From NCBI GenBank assembly GCA_947650365.1, contig OX393555.1, positions 79,613,995 through 79,677,994 of the forward strand: DNA of 64,000 nt. The letters run 5' to 3'. The DNA is from Chamaelirium japonicum. Taxonomy: Eukaryota > Streptophyta > Magnoliopsida > Liliales > Melanthiaceae. The stretch's first letter is position 1. The number at the start of each line of letters is the position of its first letter. Shown piece by piece: positions 11,485-21,558 of the stretch. The notes beneath the pieces were generated by a model. That model saw only the letters and a list, made by a program, of their open reading frames with translations. It did no database searches and was not told the DNA's origin. The translations under genes and the position numbers were made by a program.

Positions 11485-12765
11485 ATGGCTCCGGTCACGC
11501 GGAGGCAGACACGGGTGAAAGCCCACGCCGAGTCTGCACAAAGCAAGCTGCTCGCTGAAGCATCACAACCCCCTGTCCCGCTCAACGGCCATCTCCTTTT
11601 GAAGGTGTTGGCCACTCAGCGGGCCATGGTGGGCGAGATAGTGCGACTGCGCCAGGTTCCGACGACGAGCCGGATCACTGATATCTCCCCCGGGCTTACC
11701 CCGCGGAGGGAAGAGTCAGTGATCCCGTCCCAGCGTCCAGGAGTGTCGGCGGGGGTTGTTTTCCCTGTGCGACCTCCCCTTGTCCCAGCATCGCATCAGC
11801 CCACTATGGCGCCCACATGGCGGGCATCCCAGCAGGAGCCCCCTGTGGAGGACGCAGTGGCGCGCCGGACGAGAGGGACCACACTCGAGCGGCCGCAGCA
11901 ACTCGGCACCCAGCGCTCCCGCAACAAGTCAACCTTGCCGATGGCCCCTCCTCGCCGACGAAGCCTCGGTGCGGACTCGGGCGAGTCAAAGGACGTCGCC
12001 CCCGAGCACAACCATAGCAAGGCTGCGAACCGGTTTCGAGGAAGCGTGCATGATTGCTTGGTACCTGCGCAGCTGTCTTTGGGAAATCACCCCGAGCGCT
12101 GGCAGCTACTTAGCACGCCCGTCGACCTCATAGAAGAGCTCGCCGTCCGGGGAGGGAGCTCGCCCTTCACCAACGAGGTTCACCAGGGAGGTTTCCCTCA
12201 GCACTGGACCCCACCAAAGTTTGTTTTGTTCAGCGGGTCGCAAGACCCCGTGGACCACCTCTTGGCCTACCGAAAGTTGTTATTCTTTCGGGATCAGGAC
12301 CATGTTCTGTGCCGCGCCTTCCCGAGCAGTTTGGCGGGTTCGGCCCTCGACTGGTTTCACAAGTTACCTCCGGGCTCGGTCCCGAGCTTCACTGCTCTAT
12401 CCGGGCTGTTCCTGGAACAGTACCGGTGCAATCGGCGACCTCCGAAGCAGATCGAATCACTATTCGGTCTTACCATGGGCGCAAGAGAGACCCTCCGGTG
12501 CTTCTCAATGCGATTCCGGAATGCCTATCTCGCTCTTGAGGACTCAGCAGGGCGAGACCGGACGGCCGTGAGTGCCTTTCGGAGCGCGCTCCCCGAAGGA
12601 GGTGAGCTACATGACGCGATAGTCATTTCTGATCCCCGCACCATGATCGAGCTCTTTGCCTTGATCCAACAACACATTAAGCTCGAAGATGTGGTGCTGG
12701 ATCGTCGAGGGAAGATGGCCGAGCAGCAGCAGCCCCCTACCTTGTGCGTAGGCGCCCTCTTGTAA
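11485..12765 (+). CDS. gag: Retrotransposon gag-like protein (fossil element)
   Basis: A 426-codon reading frame starting at the ATG in the MAPVTRRQTR context. The open frame extends further upstream, but that part overlaps the LTR end and primer-binding site, so the ATG at 11485 is preferred. The N-terminal half is Arg/Pro/Ser-rich and low in complexity. Residues about 243-370 match the plant retrotransposon gag core (Retrotrans_gag type): a PPKFVLFSGSQDPVDHL entry, then AYRKLLFF, CRAFPSSLAGSALDWF, the KLPPGSVPSFTAL stretch and the IESLFGLTMGARETLRCFSM stretch. In intact relatives this protein forms the cytoplasmic virus-like particle that packages element RNA. No zinc knuckle, protease or pol frame is seen downstream. 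Smaller frames overlapping it on both strands are shadows. It belongs to an incomplete element and is not a host gene. Confidence 0.75.
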   Translation: MAPVTRRQTRVKAHAESAQSKLLAEASQPPVPLNGHLLLKVLATQRAMVGEIVRLRQVPTTSRITDISPGLTPRREESVIPSQRPGVSAGVVFPVRPPLVPASHQPTMAPTWRASQQEPPVEDAVARRTRGTTLERPQQLGTQRSRNKSTLPMAPPRRRSLGADSGESKDVAPEHNHSKAANRFRGSVHDCLVPAQLSLGNHPERWQLLSTPVDLIEELAVRGGSSPFTNEVHQGGFPQHWTPPKFVLFSGSQDPVDHLLAYRKLLFFRDQDHVLCRAFPSSLAGSALDWFHKLPPGSVPSFTALSGLFLEQYRCNRRPPKQIESLFGLTMGARETLRCFSMRFRNAYLALEDSAGRDRTAVSAFRSALPEGGELHDAIVISDPRTMIELFALIQQHIKLEDVVLDRRGKMAEQQQPPTLCVGALL

Positions 12766-12875
12766 ACCATTTTGTGCGATAGTATGCTTGGACAAGTTCA
12801 AATCTGTGCTCAGTAGAAATCTACAGCGAACAGCTCGCATGCGATCAGCTCACGTGCAGCGTCCTCAAAGAACAG
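12766..12875 (+). other. Element spacer after gag
   Basis: About 110 bp between the gag-like frame and the 78-bp tandem repeat. It has element-like composition, with CTCGCATGCGATCAG and CTCACGTGCAGC. No domain or regulatory motif was recognised. Confidence 0.5.
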
Positions 12876-12880
12876 TCCAC

Positions 12881-13114
12881 CGTTGCGCAGACTTAAAGCA
12901 AGACCGGGATCCTCAGAGGCAGCCAGTGGGCGACCTTGAGCTTCCCGGGGTAGTCCGCCGTTGTGCGGACTTAAAGCAAGACCGGGATCCTCAGAGGCAG
13001 CCAGTGGGCGACCTTGAGCTTCCCGGGGTAGTCCGCCGTTGTGCGGACTTAAAGCAAGACCGGGATCCTCAGAGGCAGCCAGTGGGCGACCTTGAGCTTC
13101 CCGGGGCAGTCCTA
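12881..13114 (+). repeat. 78-bp tandem repeat, three copies
   Basis: Three consecutive copies with starts at 12881, 12959 and 13037 (CGTTGTGCGGACTTAAAGC at the head, GACCTTGAGCTTCCCGGGG near the tail). The first and last copies differ slightly at the edges. Because 78 is divisible by three, the unit reads as a 26-residue repeat (CADLKQDRDPQRQPVGDLEL) in a small open frame at 12788-13138. With no recognisable domain, I treat it as a non-coding tandem repeat of the element. Tandem repeats in the non-coding internal region are common in Tat/Ogre relatives. Confidence 0.85.
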
Positions 13115-13376
13115 AACCGAGATTCTGAGGATCCTTAACCGGTCAGGGGGTAGCTAGCTTTTTGATTCTTTCATCGCTCGTTGGACTTCCACCCTTTGGC
13201 CCTTACGCTCTGTTTTGGTTCGATTTCTATCGTTTTGTATTTTTGTCGAGCTATAGGGCCCCACTATTCCGCACATATCGAATTTTTCATGCATATCGGT
13301 CTTTTTGCGATGTCATTTATTTTTTTTTCGATTTAGCTACCTCGTCCGGGGTATGGTCCTCGGATCGTCGGGGAGA
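13115..13376 (+). other. Element 3' non-coding stretch
   Basis: Transitional segment with a T-rich middle (a run of nine or more T near 13318-13329, and TTTTGTATTTTTGTCGAGC near 13232). It separates the two tandem repeats. A frame at 13162-13470 runs through it into the next repeat, but has no recognisable domain and is judged non-coding. No polypurine tract was identified with confidence. Confidence 0.5.
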
Positions 13377-13763
13377 ACACCTTACGCGGCCTGATGCCAC
13401 GCAGCTTAGCTCGTTGAGCGACCTGGTGACATCACGGGCAGACGCGGCAGAGACACCATACGCGGCCTGATGCCACGCAGCTTAGCTCGTTGAGCGACCT
13501 GGTGACATCACGGGCAGACGCGGCAGCGACACCTTACGCGGCCTGATGCCACGCAGCTTAGCTCGTTGAGCGACCTGGTGACATCACGGGCAGACGCGGC
13601 AGCGACACCTTACGCGGCCTGATGCCACGCAGCTTAGCTCGTTGAGCGACCTGGTGACATCACGGGCAGACGCGGCAGCGACACCTTACGCGGCCTGATG
13701 CCACGCAGCTTAGCTCGTTGAGCGACCTGGTGACATCACGGGCAGACGCGGCAGCGACACCTT
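13377..13763 (+). repeat. 76-bp tandem repeat, five copies plus a partial
   Basis: Copies begin at 13377, 13453, 13529, 13605 and 13681 with ACACCTTACGCGGCCTGATG, and each contains TTAGCTCGTTGAGCGACC and ATCACGGGCAGACGCGGC. A few bases of a sixth copy lie at 13757-13763. The copies are almost identical, indicating recent tandem expansion. The array directly borders reverse satellite at 13764. The unit differs from both the 78-bp repeat and the satellite monomer. Confidence 0.9.
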
Positions 13764-13985
13764 GCGAAAGAATTAGAATGGATTGTATGTATGAATTAGA
13801 ATGGATCGTGCGAATGAATTAGAATGGATCCTACGAATGAATTAGAATGGATCCTACGAATGAATTAGAATGGATCGTGCGAATGAATTAGAATGGATCG
13901 TGCGAATGAATTAGAATGGATCAGGCGAATGAATTAGAATGGATTGTACAAATGAATTAGAATGGATTGTATGAATGAATTAGCA
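13764..13985 (-). repeat. 23-bp satellite, reverse block
   Basis: Reverse monomers resume directly after the 76-bp repeat with GCGAAAGAATTAGAATGG. The left flank of the island ends GGATCG, so the satellite phase across the island is what an uninterrupted array would show. The variants GGATCCTACG and GGATCAGGCG are local to this stretch and have forward counterparts across the switch near 13985 (CGCCTGATCC, CGTAGGATCC), so the switch is the centre of an imperfect inverted repeat. Confidence 0.93.
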
Positions 13986-15004
13986 TGATCCATTCTAATT
14001 CATTCGCCTGATCCATTCTAATTCATTCGCACGATCCATTCTAATTCATTCGTAGGATCCATTCTAATTCATTCGCACGATCCATTCTAATTCATTCATA
14101 CAATCCATTCTAATTCTTTCGCACGAATGTATCCATTCTAATTAATTCGTACGATCCATTCTAATTCATTCGCACGATCCATTCTAATTCATTCGTAGGA
14201 TCCATTCTAATTCATTCGCACGATCCATTCTAATTCATTCATACAATCCATTCTAATTCTTTCGCACGAATGTATCCATTCTAATTCATTCGTACGATCC
14301 ACCCTAATTCCTTCGTATACGAATGAATTAGAATGGATCGTATGAATGAATTAGAATGGATCATCCGAATGACTTAGAATGGATCATGCTAATTCATTCA
14401 TAAAATCCATTCTAATTCATTTGTACAATCCATTCTACTTCATTCGCACAATCTATTCTAATTCATTCGTACGATCATTCTAATTCATTCGCACGATCCA
14501 TTCTAATTCATTCGCACAATCTATTCTAATTCATTCGTACGATCCATTCTAATTCATTCGCACGATCTATTCTAATTCATTCATACGATCCATTCTAATT
14601 CATTCGTACGATCCATTCTAATTCATTCATACGATCCATTCTAATTCATTCGTACGACCCATTCTAATTCATTCGCACAATCTATTGTAATTCATTCGTA
14701 CTATGCATTCTAATTCATTAGCACGATCCATTCTAATTCATTCGTATGATCCATTCTATTTCATTCGTACGATACATTCTTATTCATTCGTACGATCGTA
14801 TGCTTGAATTTGAATGAATTAGAATGAATTAGAATAGATCGTATGAATTAGAATGAATTCATTCGTACGATCCATTCTAATTCATTATCACAATCAATTC
14901 TAATTCATTTGTATGATCCATTCTATTTCATTCGTACGATCCATTCTTACTCATTCGTACGATCCATTCTAATTTATTCGCACGAATGTATCCATTCTAA
15001 TTCA
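13986..15004 (+). repeat. 23-bp satellite, mostly forward, with two short reverse inserts
   Basis: Forward monomers with reverse inclusions at about 14319-14385 and 14800-14853. The rare CGTAGGATCC monomer occurs here and again near 15475. The segment 14142-14330 reappears at 15421-15609 with very few differences. From about 14530 onward the sequence matches 19736 onward (see HOR-I partial copy). Confidence 0.92.
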
Positions 15005-16344
15005 TGCAAATGAATTAGAATGGATCGTACGAATGAATTAGAATGGATCGTATGAATTAGTACGAATGAATTAGAAAGGATCGTACGAATGAATTAGAAT
15101 GGATCGTGCGAATGAATTAGAATGATCGTACGAATGAATTAGAATAGATTGTGCGAATGAATTAGAATGGATTGTACAAATGAATTAGAATGGATTGTAT
15201 GAATGAATTAGCATGATCCATTCTAATTCATTCGGATGATCCATTCTAATTCATTCATACGATCCATTCTAATTCATTCATACGATCCATTCTAATTCTT
15301 TCGCACAAATGTATCCATTCTAATTCATTCGCACAATCTATTCTAATTCATTCGTACGATCCATTCTTACTCATTTGTACGATCCATTCTAATTCATTCG
15401 CACGAATGTATCCATTCTAATTAATTCGTACGATCCATTCTAATTCATTCGCACGATCCATTCTAATTCATTCGTAGGATCCATTCTAATTCATTCGCAC
15501 GATCCATTCTAATTCATTCATACAATCCATTCTAATTCTTTCGCACGAATGTATCCATTCTAATTCATTCGTACGATCCACCCTAATTCCTTCGTATACG
15601 AATGAATTAGAATAGATTGTGCGACATTCATACGATCCATTCGATTTCATTCGCACGAATGTATCCATTCTAATTCACTCTTGCGATTCATTCTAATTCA
15701 TTTTAATCCATTCTAATTCATTCGTACGATCCATTCTAATTTCATACGTACGATCCATTTTAATTCATTCTAATTCATTCATACGATCCATTCTAATTAA
15801 TTCGCACGAATGTATCCATTCTAATTCATTCGTACGATCCATTCTAATTCATTCGCACGAATGTATCCATTCTAATTCATTCTAATTCCTTCGTATGTTC
15901 CATTCGTACGATCCATTCTAATTCCTTCGCACGAAAAATATCCATTCTTATTCATTCGTACGATCCATTCTAATTCATTCTAATTCATTCGTATGATCCA
16001 TTCGAATTCATTCATACGATCCATTGTGCGATCCATTCTAATTCATTCATACGATCATTCATACGATCCATTCTAATTCATTCGTACGATCCATTCTAAT
16101 TCATTCGTACGAGCCATTCTAATTCAATCGCATGATCCATTCTAATTCATTCATACCATCCATTCTTACTCATTCGTACGATCTATTCTAATTCATTCGC
16201 ACGAATGTATTCATTCTAATTTATTCGTACGATCCATTCAAATTCATTCGCACAATCTATTCTAATTCATTCGAACGATCCATTCTAATTCATTCGCACG
16301 ATCCATTCTAATTCATTTGTACGATCCATTCTAATCCATTCTAA
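15005..16344 (+). repeat. 23-bp satellite, mixed orientation, ending in a palindromic junction
   Basis: A reverse segment lies at about 15006-15209, then forward to about 15598, a one-monomer reverse insert at 15599-15623, then forward to 16344. Includes truncated monomers (TTTTAATCCATTC near 15700, GATCCATTGTGCGATCC near 16020) that serve as landmarks for the duplicated copies at about 20.9-21.2 kb and 34.6-34.9 kb. The minus-strand frame at 15486-15668 is satellite and reappears at 20692 and 34355 because the region is duplicated. Confidence 0.92.
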
Positions 16345-16353
16345 TTAGAATGG
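16336..16353. repeat. Palindromic inversion junction, copy 1
   Basis: CCATTCTAATTAGAATGG, a perfect palindrome (22 bp with flanking AT pairs), joins forward satellite on the left to reverse satellite on the right. The same sequence occurs at 21541, 35204 and 45839 with matching flanks. Confidence 0.9.
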
Positions 16354-17382
16354 ATCGTATGAATGAATTAGAATGGATCGTGCGAATGAATTAGAATGTA
16401 TCGTACGAATGAATTAGAATTGATACATTCGTGCGAATGAATTAGAATGGATCGTATAAATGAATTAGAATGGATCGTATGAATGAATTCGAATGGATCG
16501 TGCGTATGAATTAGAATGGATCGTACGAATGAATTAGAATGGATCGTATGAATGAATTAGATTGGATCGTGCGAATGAATGAGAATTGGATCGTACGAAT
16601 GAATTAGAATGGATCGTACGAATGGATCGTACAAATGAATTAGAATTTATACATTCGTGCAAAAGAATTAGAATGGATTGTAAGAATGAATTAGAATGGA
16701 TCGTACAAATGAATTAGAATGGATCATGTGAATGAATTAGAATGGATCGTACGAATGAAATAGAATAGATTGTGCGAATGAATTAGAATGGATCGTACGA
16801 ATGAATTAAAATGGATACATTCTTGCGAAAGAATTAGAATGGATTGTATGAATGAATTAGAATGGATCGTATGACATATGAATGAATTAGAATGGATCAT
16901 ACAAATGAATTAGAATGGATCATACGAAGGAATTAGAAAGGATACATTCGTGTGAAAGAATTAGAATGGATTGTATGAATGAATTAGAATTGATCATGCG
17001 CATGAATTAGAATGGATCGTACGTATGAATTAGAATGGATCGTGCGTAAATGGATCGTACGAATAAATTAGAATGGATCGTATGAATAAATTAGAATGGA
17101 TCGTGCGAATGAATTAGAATGGATTGTATAAATGAATTAGAATGAATTAGAATGGATCGTACGAATGAGTAAGAATGGATCGTATGAATGAATTAGAATA
17201 GATTGTGCGAATGAGTTAGAATGGATCGTACGAATGAATTAGAATCGATACATTCGTGTAAAGGAATTAGAATGGATCGTACGAATGGATCGTACGAAGG
17301 AATTAGAATGAATTAGAATAGATACATTCGTGCGAATGAATTAGAATGGATCGTATGAATGAATTAGATTGGATAGTATGAA
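16345..17382 (-). repeat. 23-bp satellite, reverse block
   Basis: Reverse monomers with irregular units usable as landmarks (GTATGACATATGAATG near 16870, GTGCGTAAATGGATCG near 17043). Forms the right part of the partial HOR-I copy. It ends at about 17382, where GTATGAATTAATTAATTC leads into a forward block and similarity to 22588 stops. Confidence 0.92.
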
Positions 17383-17778
17383 TTAATTAATTCATACGAT
17401 CCATTCTAATTCATTCGTATGATCCATTCTAATTCATTCATACGATCCATTCTAATTCATTCATACGATCCAATCTAATTCTTTCATACGATCCATTCTA
17501 ATTCATTCCCACGAATGTATCCATTCTAATTCATTCGTACGATCCATTCTAATTCATTCGCACAATCCATTCTAATTCTTTCGCACGAATGTATCCATTC
17601 AAATTCATTCGTACGATCCTTTCGAATTCATTTATACGATCCATTCTAATTCATTCATACGATCCATTCTAATTCATTCATACGATCCATTCTAATTCAT
17701 TCGCACGATCTATTCTAATTTATTCATACAATCCATTCTAATTCATTCATACAATCCATTCTAACTCTTTCGCACGAA
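17383..17778 (+). repeat. 23-bp satellite, forward block opening HOR-I copy 1
   Basis: Begins TTCATACGATCC and ends CTCTTTCGCACGAATGGATCG, where orientation flips. The corresponding block of copy 2 is 31051-31447. Confidence 0.9.
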
Positions 17779-19617
17779 TGGATCGAATGAATGAAATAGA
17801 AATGGTCGTATGAATGAATTAGAATGGATCGTGCGAATGAATTAGAATGGATCAAACGAATGAATTAGATTGGATACATTCATGCGAAAGAATTAGAATG
17901 GATTGTGCGAATGAATTAGAATGGATCGTACGAATGAATTAGAATGGATACATTCGTGCGAATGAATTAGAATGGATACATTCGTGCGAATGAATTAGAA
18001 TGGGTCGTATGAATGAAATAGATGGGATCGTATGAATGAATTAGAATGGATCGTGCGATTGAATTAGAATGGATCGTATGAATGAATTAGAATGGATCGT
18101 ATGAATGAATTAGAATGGATCGTGCGAATGAATTAGAATGGATCGTACGAATGAATTAGAATGGATCGTATGAATGAATTAGAATGGATCGTGCGAATGA
18201 ATTAGAATGGATCTTATGAATGAATTAGAATGGATACATTCGTTCGAATGAATTAGAATGGATCGTATGAATGAGTAAGAATGGATCGTACGAATGAAAT
18301 AGAATGGATCGTACAAATGAATTAGAATGGACGTGCTAATAAATTAGAATGGATCGTACGAATGAATTAGAATAGATTGTGCGAATGAATTAGAATGGAT
18401 CATACGAATGAATTAGAATGGATAAATTCGTGCGAATGAATTAGAATGGATCGTATGAATGAATTAGATTGGATCGTATGAATGAATTAGAATGGTTCGT
18501 GCGAATGAGTTAGAATGGATCGTACGAATGAATTAGAATGGATACATTTGTGCGAATGAATTAGAATGGATCGTACAAATGAGTAAGAGTGGATCGTACG
18601 AATGAAATAGAATGGATCGTACGAATGAATTAGAATGGATCGTGCTAATGAATTAGAATAGATCGTTCGAATGAATTAGAATAGATTGTGCGAGTGAATT
18701 AGAATGGATCGTACGAATGAATTAGAATGGATACATTCGTGAGAAAGAATAAGAATGGATCGTATGAATGAATTAGAATGGATCGTGCGAATGATTTAGA
18801 ATGGATCGTACGAATGAATTAGAATGGATCGTATGAATGAATTAGAATGGATCTTGCGAATGAATTAGAATAGATCGTTTGAATAAATTCGAATTAGAAT
18901 GAATTAGAATGGATCGTACGAATGAATTAGAATGGATCGTGCTAATGAATTAGAATAGATTGTGCGAATGAATTAGAATGGATCGTACGAATGAATTAGA
19001 ATGGATACATTCGTGAGAAAGAATAAGAATGGATCATATGAATGAATTAGAATGGATCGTGCGAATGAATTAGAATGGATCGTACGAATGAATTAGAATG
19101 GATCGTATGAATGAATTAGAATGGATCGTGCGAATGAATTAGAATGGATCGTTTGAATAAATTCGAATTAGAATGAATTAGAATGGAACGTACGAATGAA
19201 TTAGAATGGATCGTGCTAATGAATTAGAATGGATCGTACGAATGAATTAGAACAAATTGTGCGAATGAATTAGAAAGGATCGTACGACTGAATTAGAATG
19301 GATACATTCGTGCAAATGATTTAGAATGGATCGTATGAATGAATTAGAATGGATCGTACGAATATATTAGAATGGATCGTGCTAATGAATTAGAATGGAT
19401 CGTACGAATGAATTAGAATGCATCGTAAAAAATAAATTAGAATGGATACATTCGTGCGAATGAATTAGAATGGATCGTACGAATGAGTAAGAATGGATCG
19501 TACGAATGAAATAGAATGGATCGTATGAATGAAATAGAATGGATCATGCGAATGAATTAGAATGGATCGTACGAATAAGTAAAATGGATCGTACGAATGA
19601 AATAGAATAGATCATAC
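17779..19617 (-). repeat. 23-bp satellite, reverse block
   Basis: Reverse monomers with the series GAGTAAG, GAAATAG, GTGCTAAT, AGATTGTGCG (for example about 18260-18400). A locally duplicated stretch is marked by AATAAATTCGAATTAGAATG at about 18885 and 19160. Copy 2 equivalent is 31448-33280. Confidence 0.93.
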
Positions 19618-21549
19618 ATACGATCCATACTAATTCATTCATACGATCCATTCTAATTCATTCGCACGAATGTATCCATTCTAATTCATTCGTACGATCT
19701 ATTCTAATTCATTCTTTCATATGTATCCATTCTAATTCATTCGTACGATCCATTTTAATTCATTCGCACGATCTATTCTAATTCATTCATACGATCCATT
19801 CTTATTCATTCGTACGATCCATTCTAATTCTTTCATACGATCCATTCTAATTCATTCGTACGACCCATTCTAATTCATTCGCACAATCTATTGTAATTCA
19901 TTCGTACTATGCATTCTAATTCATTAGCACGATCCATTCTAATTCATTCGTATGATCCATTCTATTTCATTCGTACGATACATTCTTATTCATTCGTACG
20001 ATCGTATGCATGAATTTGAATGAATTAGAATGAATTAGAATAGATCGTATGAATTAGAATGAATTCATTCGTACGATCCATTCTAATTCATTATCACAAT
20101 CCATTCTAATTCATTTGTATGATCCATTCTATTTCATTCGTACGATCCATTCTTACTCATTCGTACAATCCATTCTAATTTATTCGCACGAATGTATCCA
20201 TTCTAATTCATGCAAATGAATTAGAATGGATCGTACGAATGAATTAGAATGGATCGTATGAATTAGTACGAATGAATTAGAATGGATCGTACGAATGAAT
20301 TAGAATGGATCGTGCGAATGAATTAGAATGATCGTACGAATGAATTAGAATAGATTGTGCGAATGAATTAGAACGGATTGTACAAATGAATTAGAATGGA
20401 TTGTATGAATGAATTAGCATGATCCATTCTAATTCATTCGGATGATCCATTCTAATTCATTCATACGATCCATTCTAATTCATTCATACGATCCATTCTA
20501 ATTCTTTCGCACAAATGTATCCATTCTAATTCATTCGCACAATCTATTCTAATTCATTCGTACGATCCATTCTTACTCATTCGTACGATCCACTCTAATT
20601 CATTCGCACGAATGTATCCATTCTAATTAATTCGTACGATCCATTCTAATTCATTCGCACGATCCATTCTAATTCATTCGTAGGATCCATTCTAATTCAT
20701 TCGCACGATCCATTCTAATTCATTCATACAATCCATTCTAATTCTTTCGCACGAATGTATCCATTCTAATTCATTCGTACGATCCACCCTAATTCCTTCG
20801 TATACGAATGAATTAGAATAGATTGTGCGACATTCATACGATCCATTCAATTTCATTCGCACGAATGTATCCATTCTAATTCACTCTTGCGATTCATTCT
20901 AATTCATTTTAATCCATTCTAATTCATTCGTACGATCCATTCTAATTTCATACGTACGATCCATTCTAATTCATTCTAATTCATTCATACGATCCATTCT
21001 AATTAATTCGCACGAATGTATCCATTCTAATTCATTCGTACGATCCATTCTAATTCATTCGCACGAATGTATCCATTCTAATTCATTCTAATTCCTTTGT
21101 ATGTTCCATTCGTACGATCCATTCTAATTCCTTCGCACGAAAATATCCATTCTTATTCATTCGTACGATCCATTCTAATTCATTCTAATTCATTCGTACG
21201 ATCCATTCGAATTCATTCATACGATCCATTGTGCGATCCATTCTAATTCATTCATACGATCATTCATACGATCCATTCTAATTCATTCGTACGATCCATT
21301 CTAATTCATTCGTACGATCCATTCTAATTCAATCGCATGATCCATTATAATTCATTCATACGATCCATTCTTACTCATTCGTACGATCCATTCTAATTCA
21401 TTCGCACGAATGTATTCATTCTAATTCATTCGTACGATCCATTCAAATTCATTCGCACAATCTATTCTAATTCATTCGAACGATCCATTCTAATTCATTC
21501 GTACGATCCATTCTAATTCATTTGTACGATCCATTCTAATCCATTCTAA
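19618..21549 (+). repeat. 23-bp satellite, forward with reverse inserts
   Basis: Forward monomers with reverse segments at about 20007-20063, 20214-20416 and 20806-20829, in the same pattern as 14.6-16.34 kb and 33.28-35.21 kb. The minus-strand frame at 20692-20874 is satellite read-through. Confidence 0.93.
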
Positions 21550-21558
21550 TTAGAATGG
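21541..21558. repeat. Palindromic inversion junction, copy 2
   Basis: CCATTCTAATTAGAATGG between forward and reverse satellite, with the same flanks as at 16336. Confidence 0.9.

Larger units (their letters stand above)
10236..13763 (+). mobile_element. Ty3/gypsy-type LTR retrotransposon fossil, gag-bearing, incomplete (Tat/Retand-like; TR-GAG-like)
   Basis: GC-rich 3.5-kb island within AT-rich satellite. Visible parts in order: one LTR (10236-11395), a primer-binding site, a gag-like reading frame, and a 3' region with 78-bp and 76-bp tandem repeats. No protease, reverse transcriptase, RNase H or integrase coding region is visible, and no second LTR is seen in the window, so the element looks incomplete. 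The LTR termini (TGTTGGGGGA and TCCCCCAAACA) and the leader motif TGGCGCCGTCTGTGGG are typical of plant Tat-lineage elements. A gag without pol also fits the non-autonomous plant TR-GAG class. Age cannot be taken from LTR divergence because only one LTR is present. The well-preserved LTR ends and near-identical tandem repeats suggest a fairly recent origin. Confidence 0.85.
14530..17382. repeat. HOR-I partial copy (matches 19736-22588)
   Basis: About 2.85 kb of mixed-orientation satellite repeated in the same order and orientation about 5206 bp downstream. The offset is 5206 at several landmarks (14564/19770, 14701/19907, 15486/20692) and 5205 at the palindromic junction (16336/21541). All orientation switches inside are shared. 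Most 60-base lines compared differ at none to two positions. A third match lies at about 33.4-36.26 kb. Confidence 0.9.

Noticed and set aside
12788-13138. Possible small gene with 26-residue repeats
   Set aside because: The frame is open only because the 78-bp tandem unit is divisible by three. There is no domain, no supported start, and it sits in the element's 3' non-coding part.
13162-13470. Possible gene with a hydrophobic N-terminus
   Set aside because: A T-rich non-coding stretch running into the 76-bp tandem repeat. Hydrophobicity follows from T-richness, and no family is recognised.
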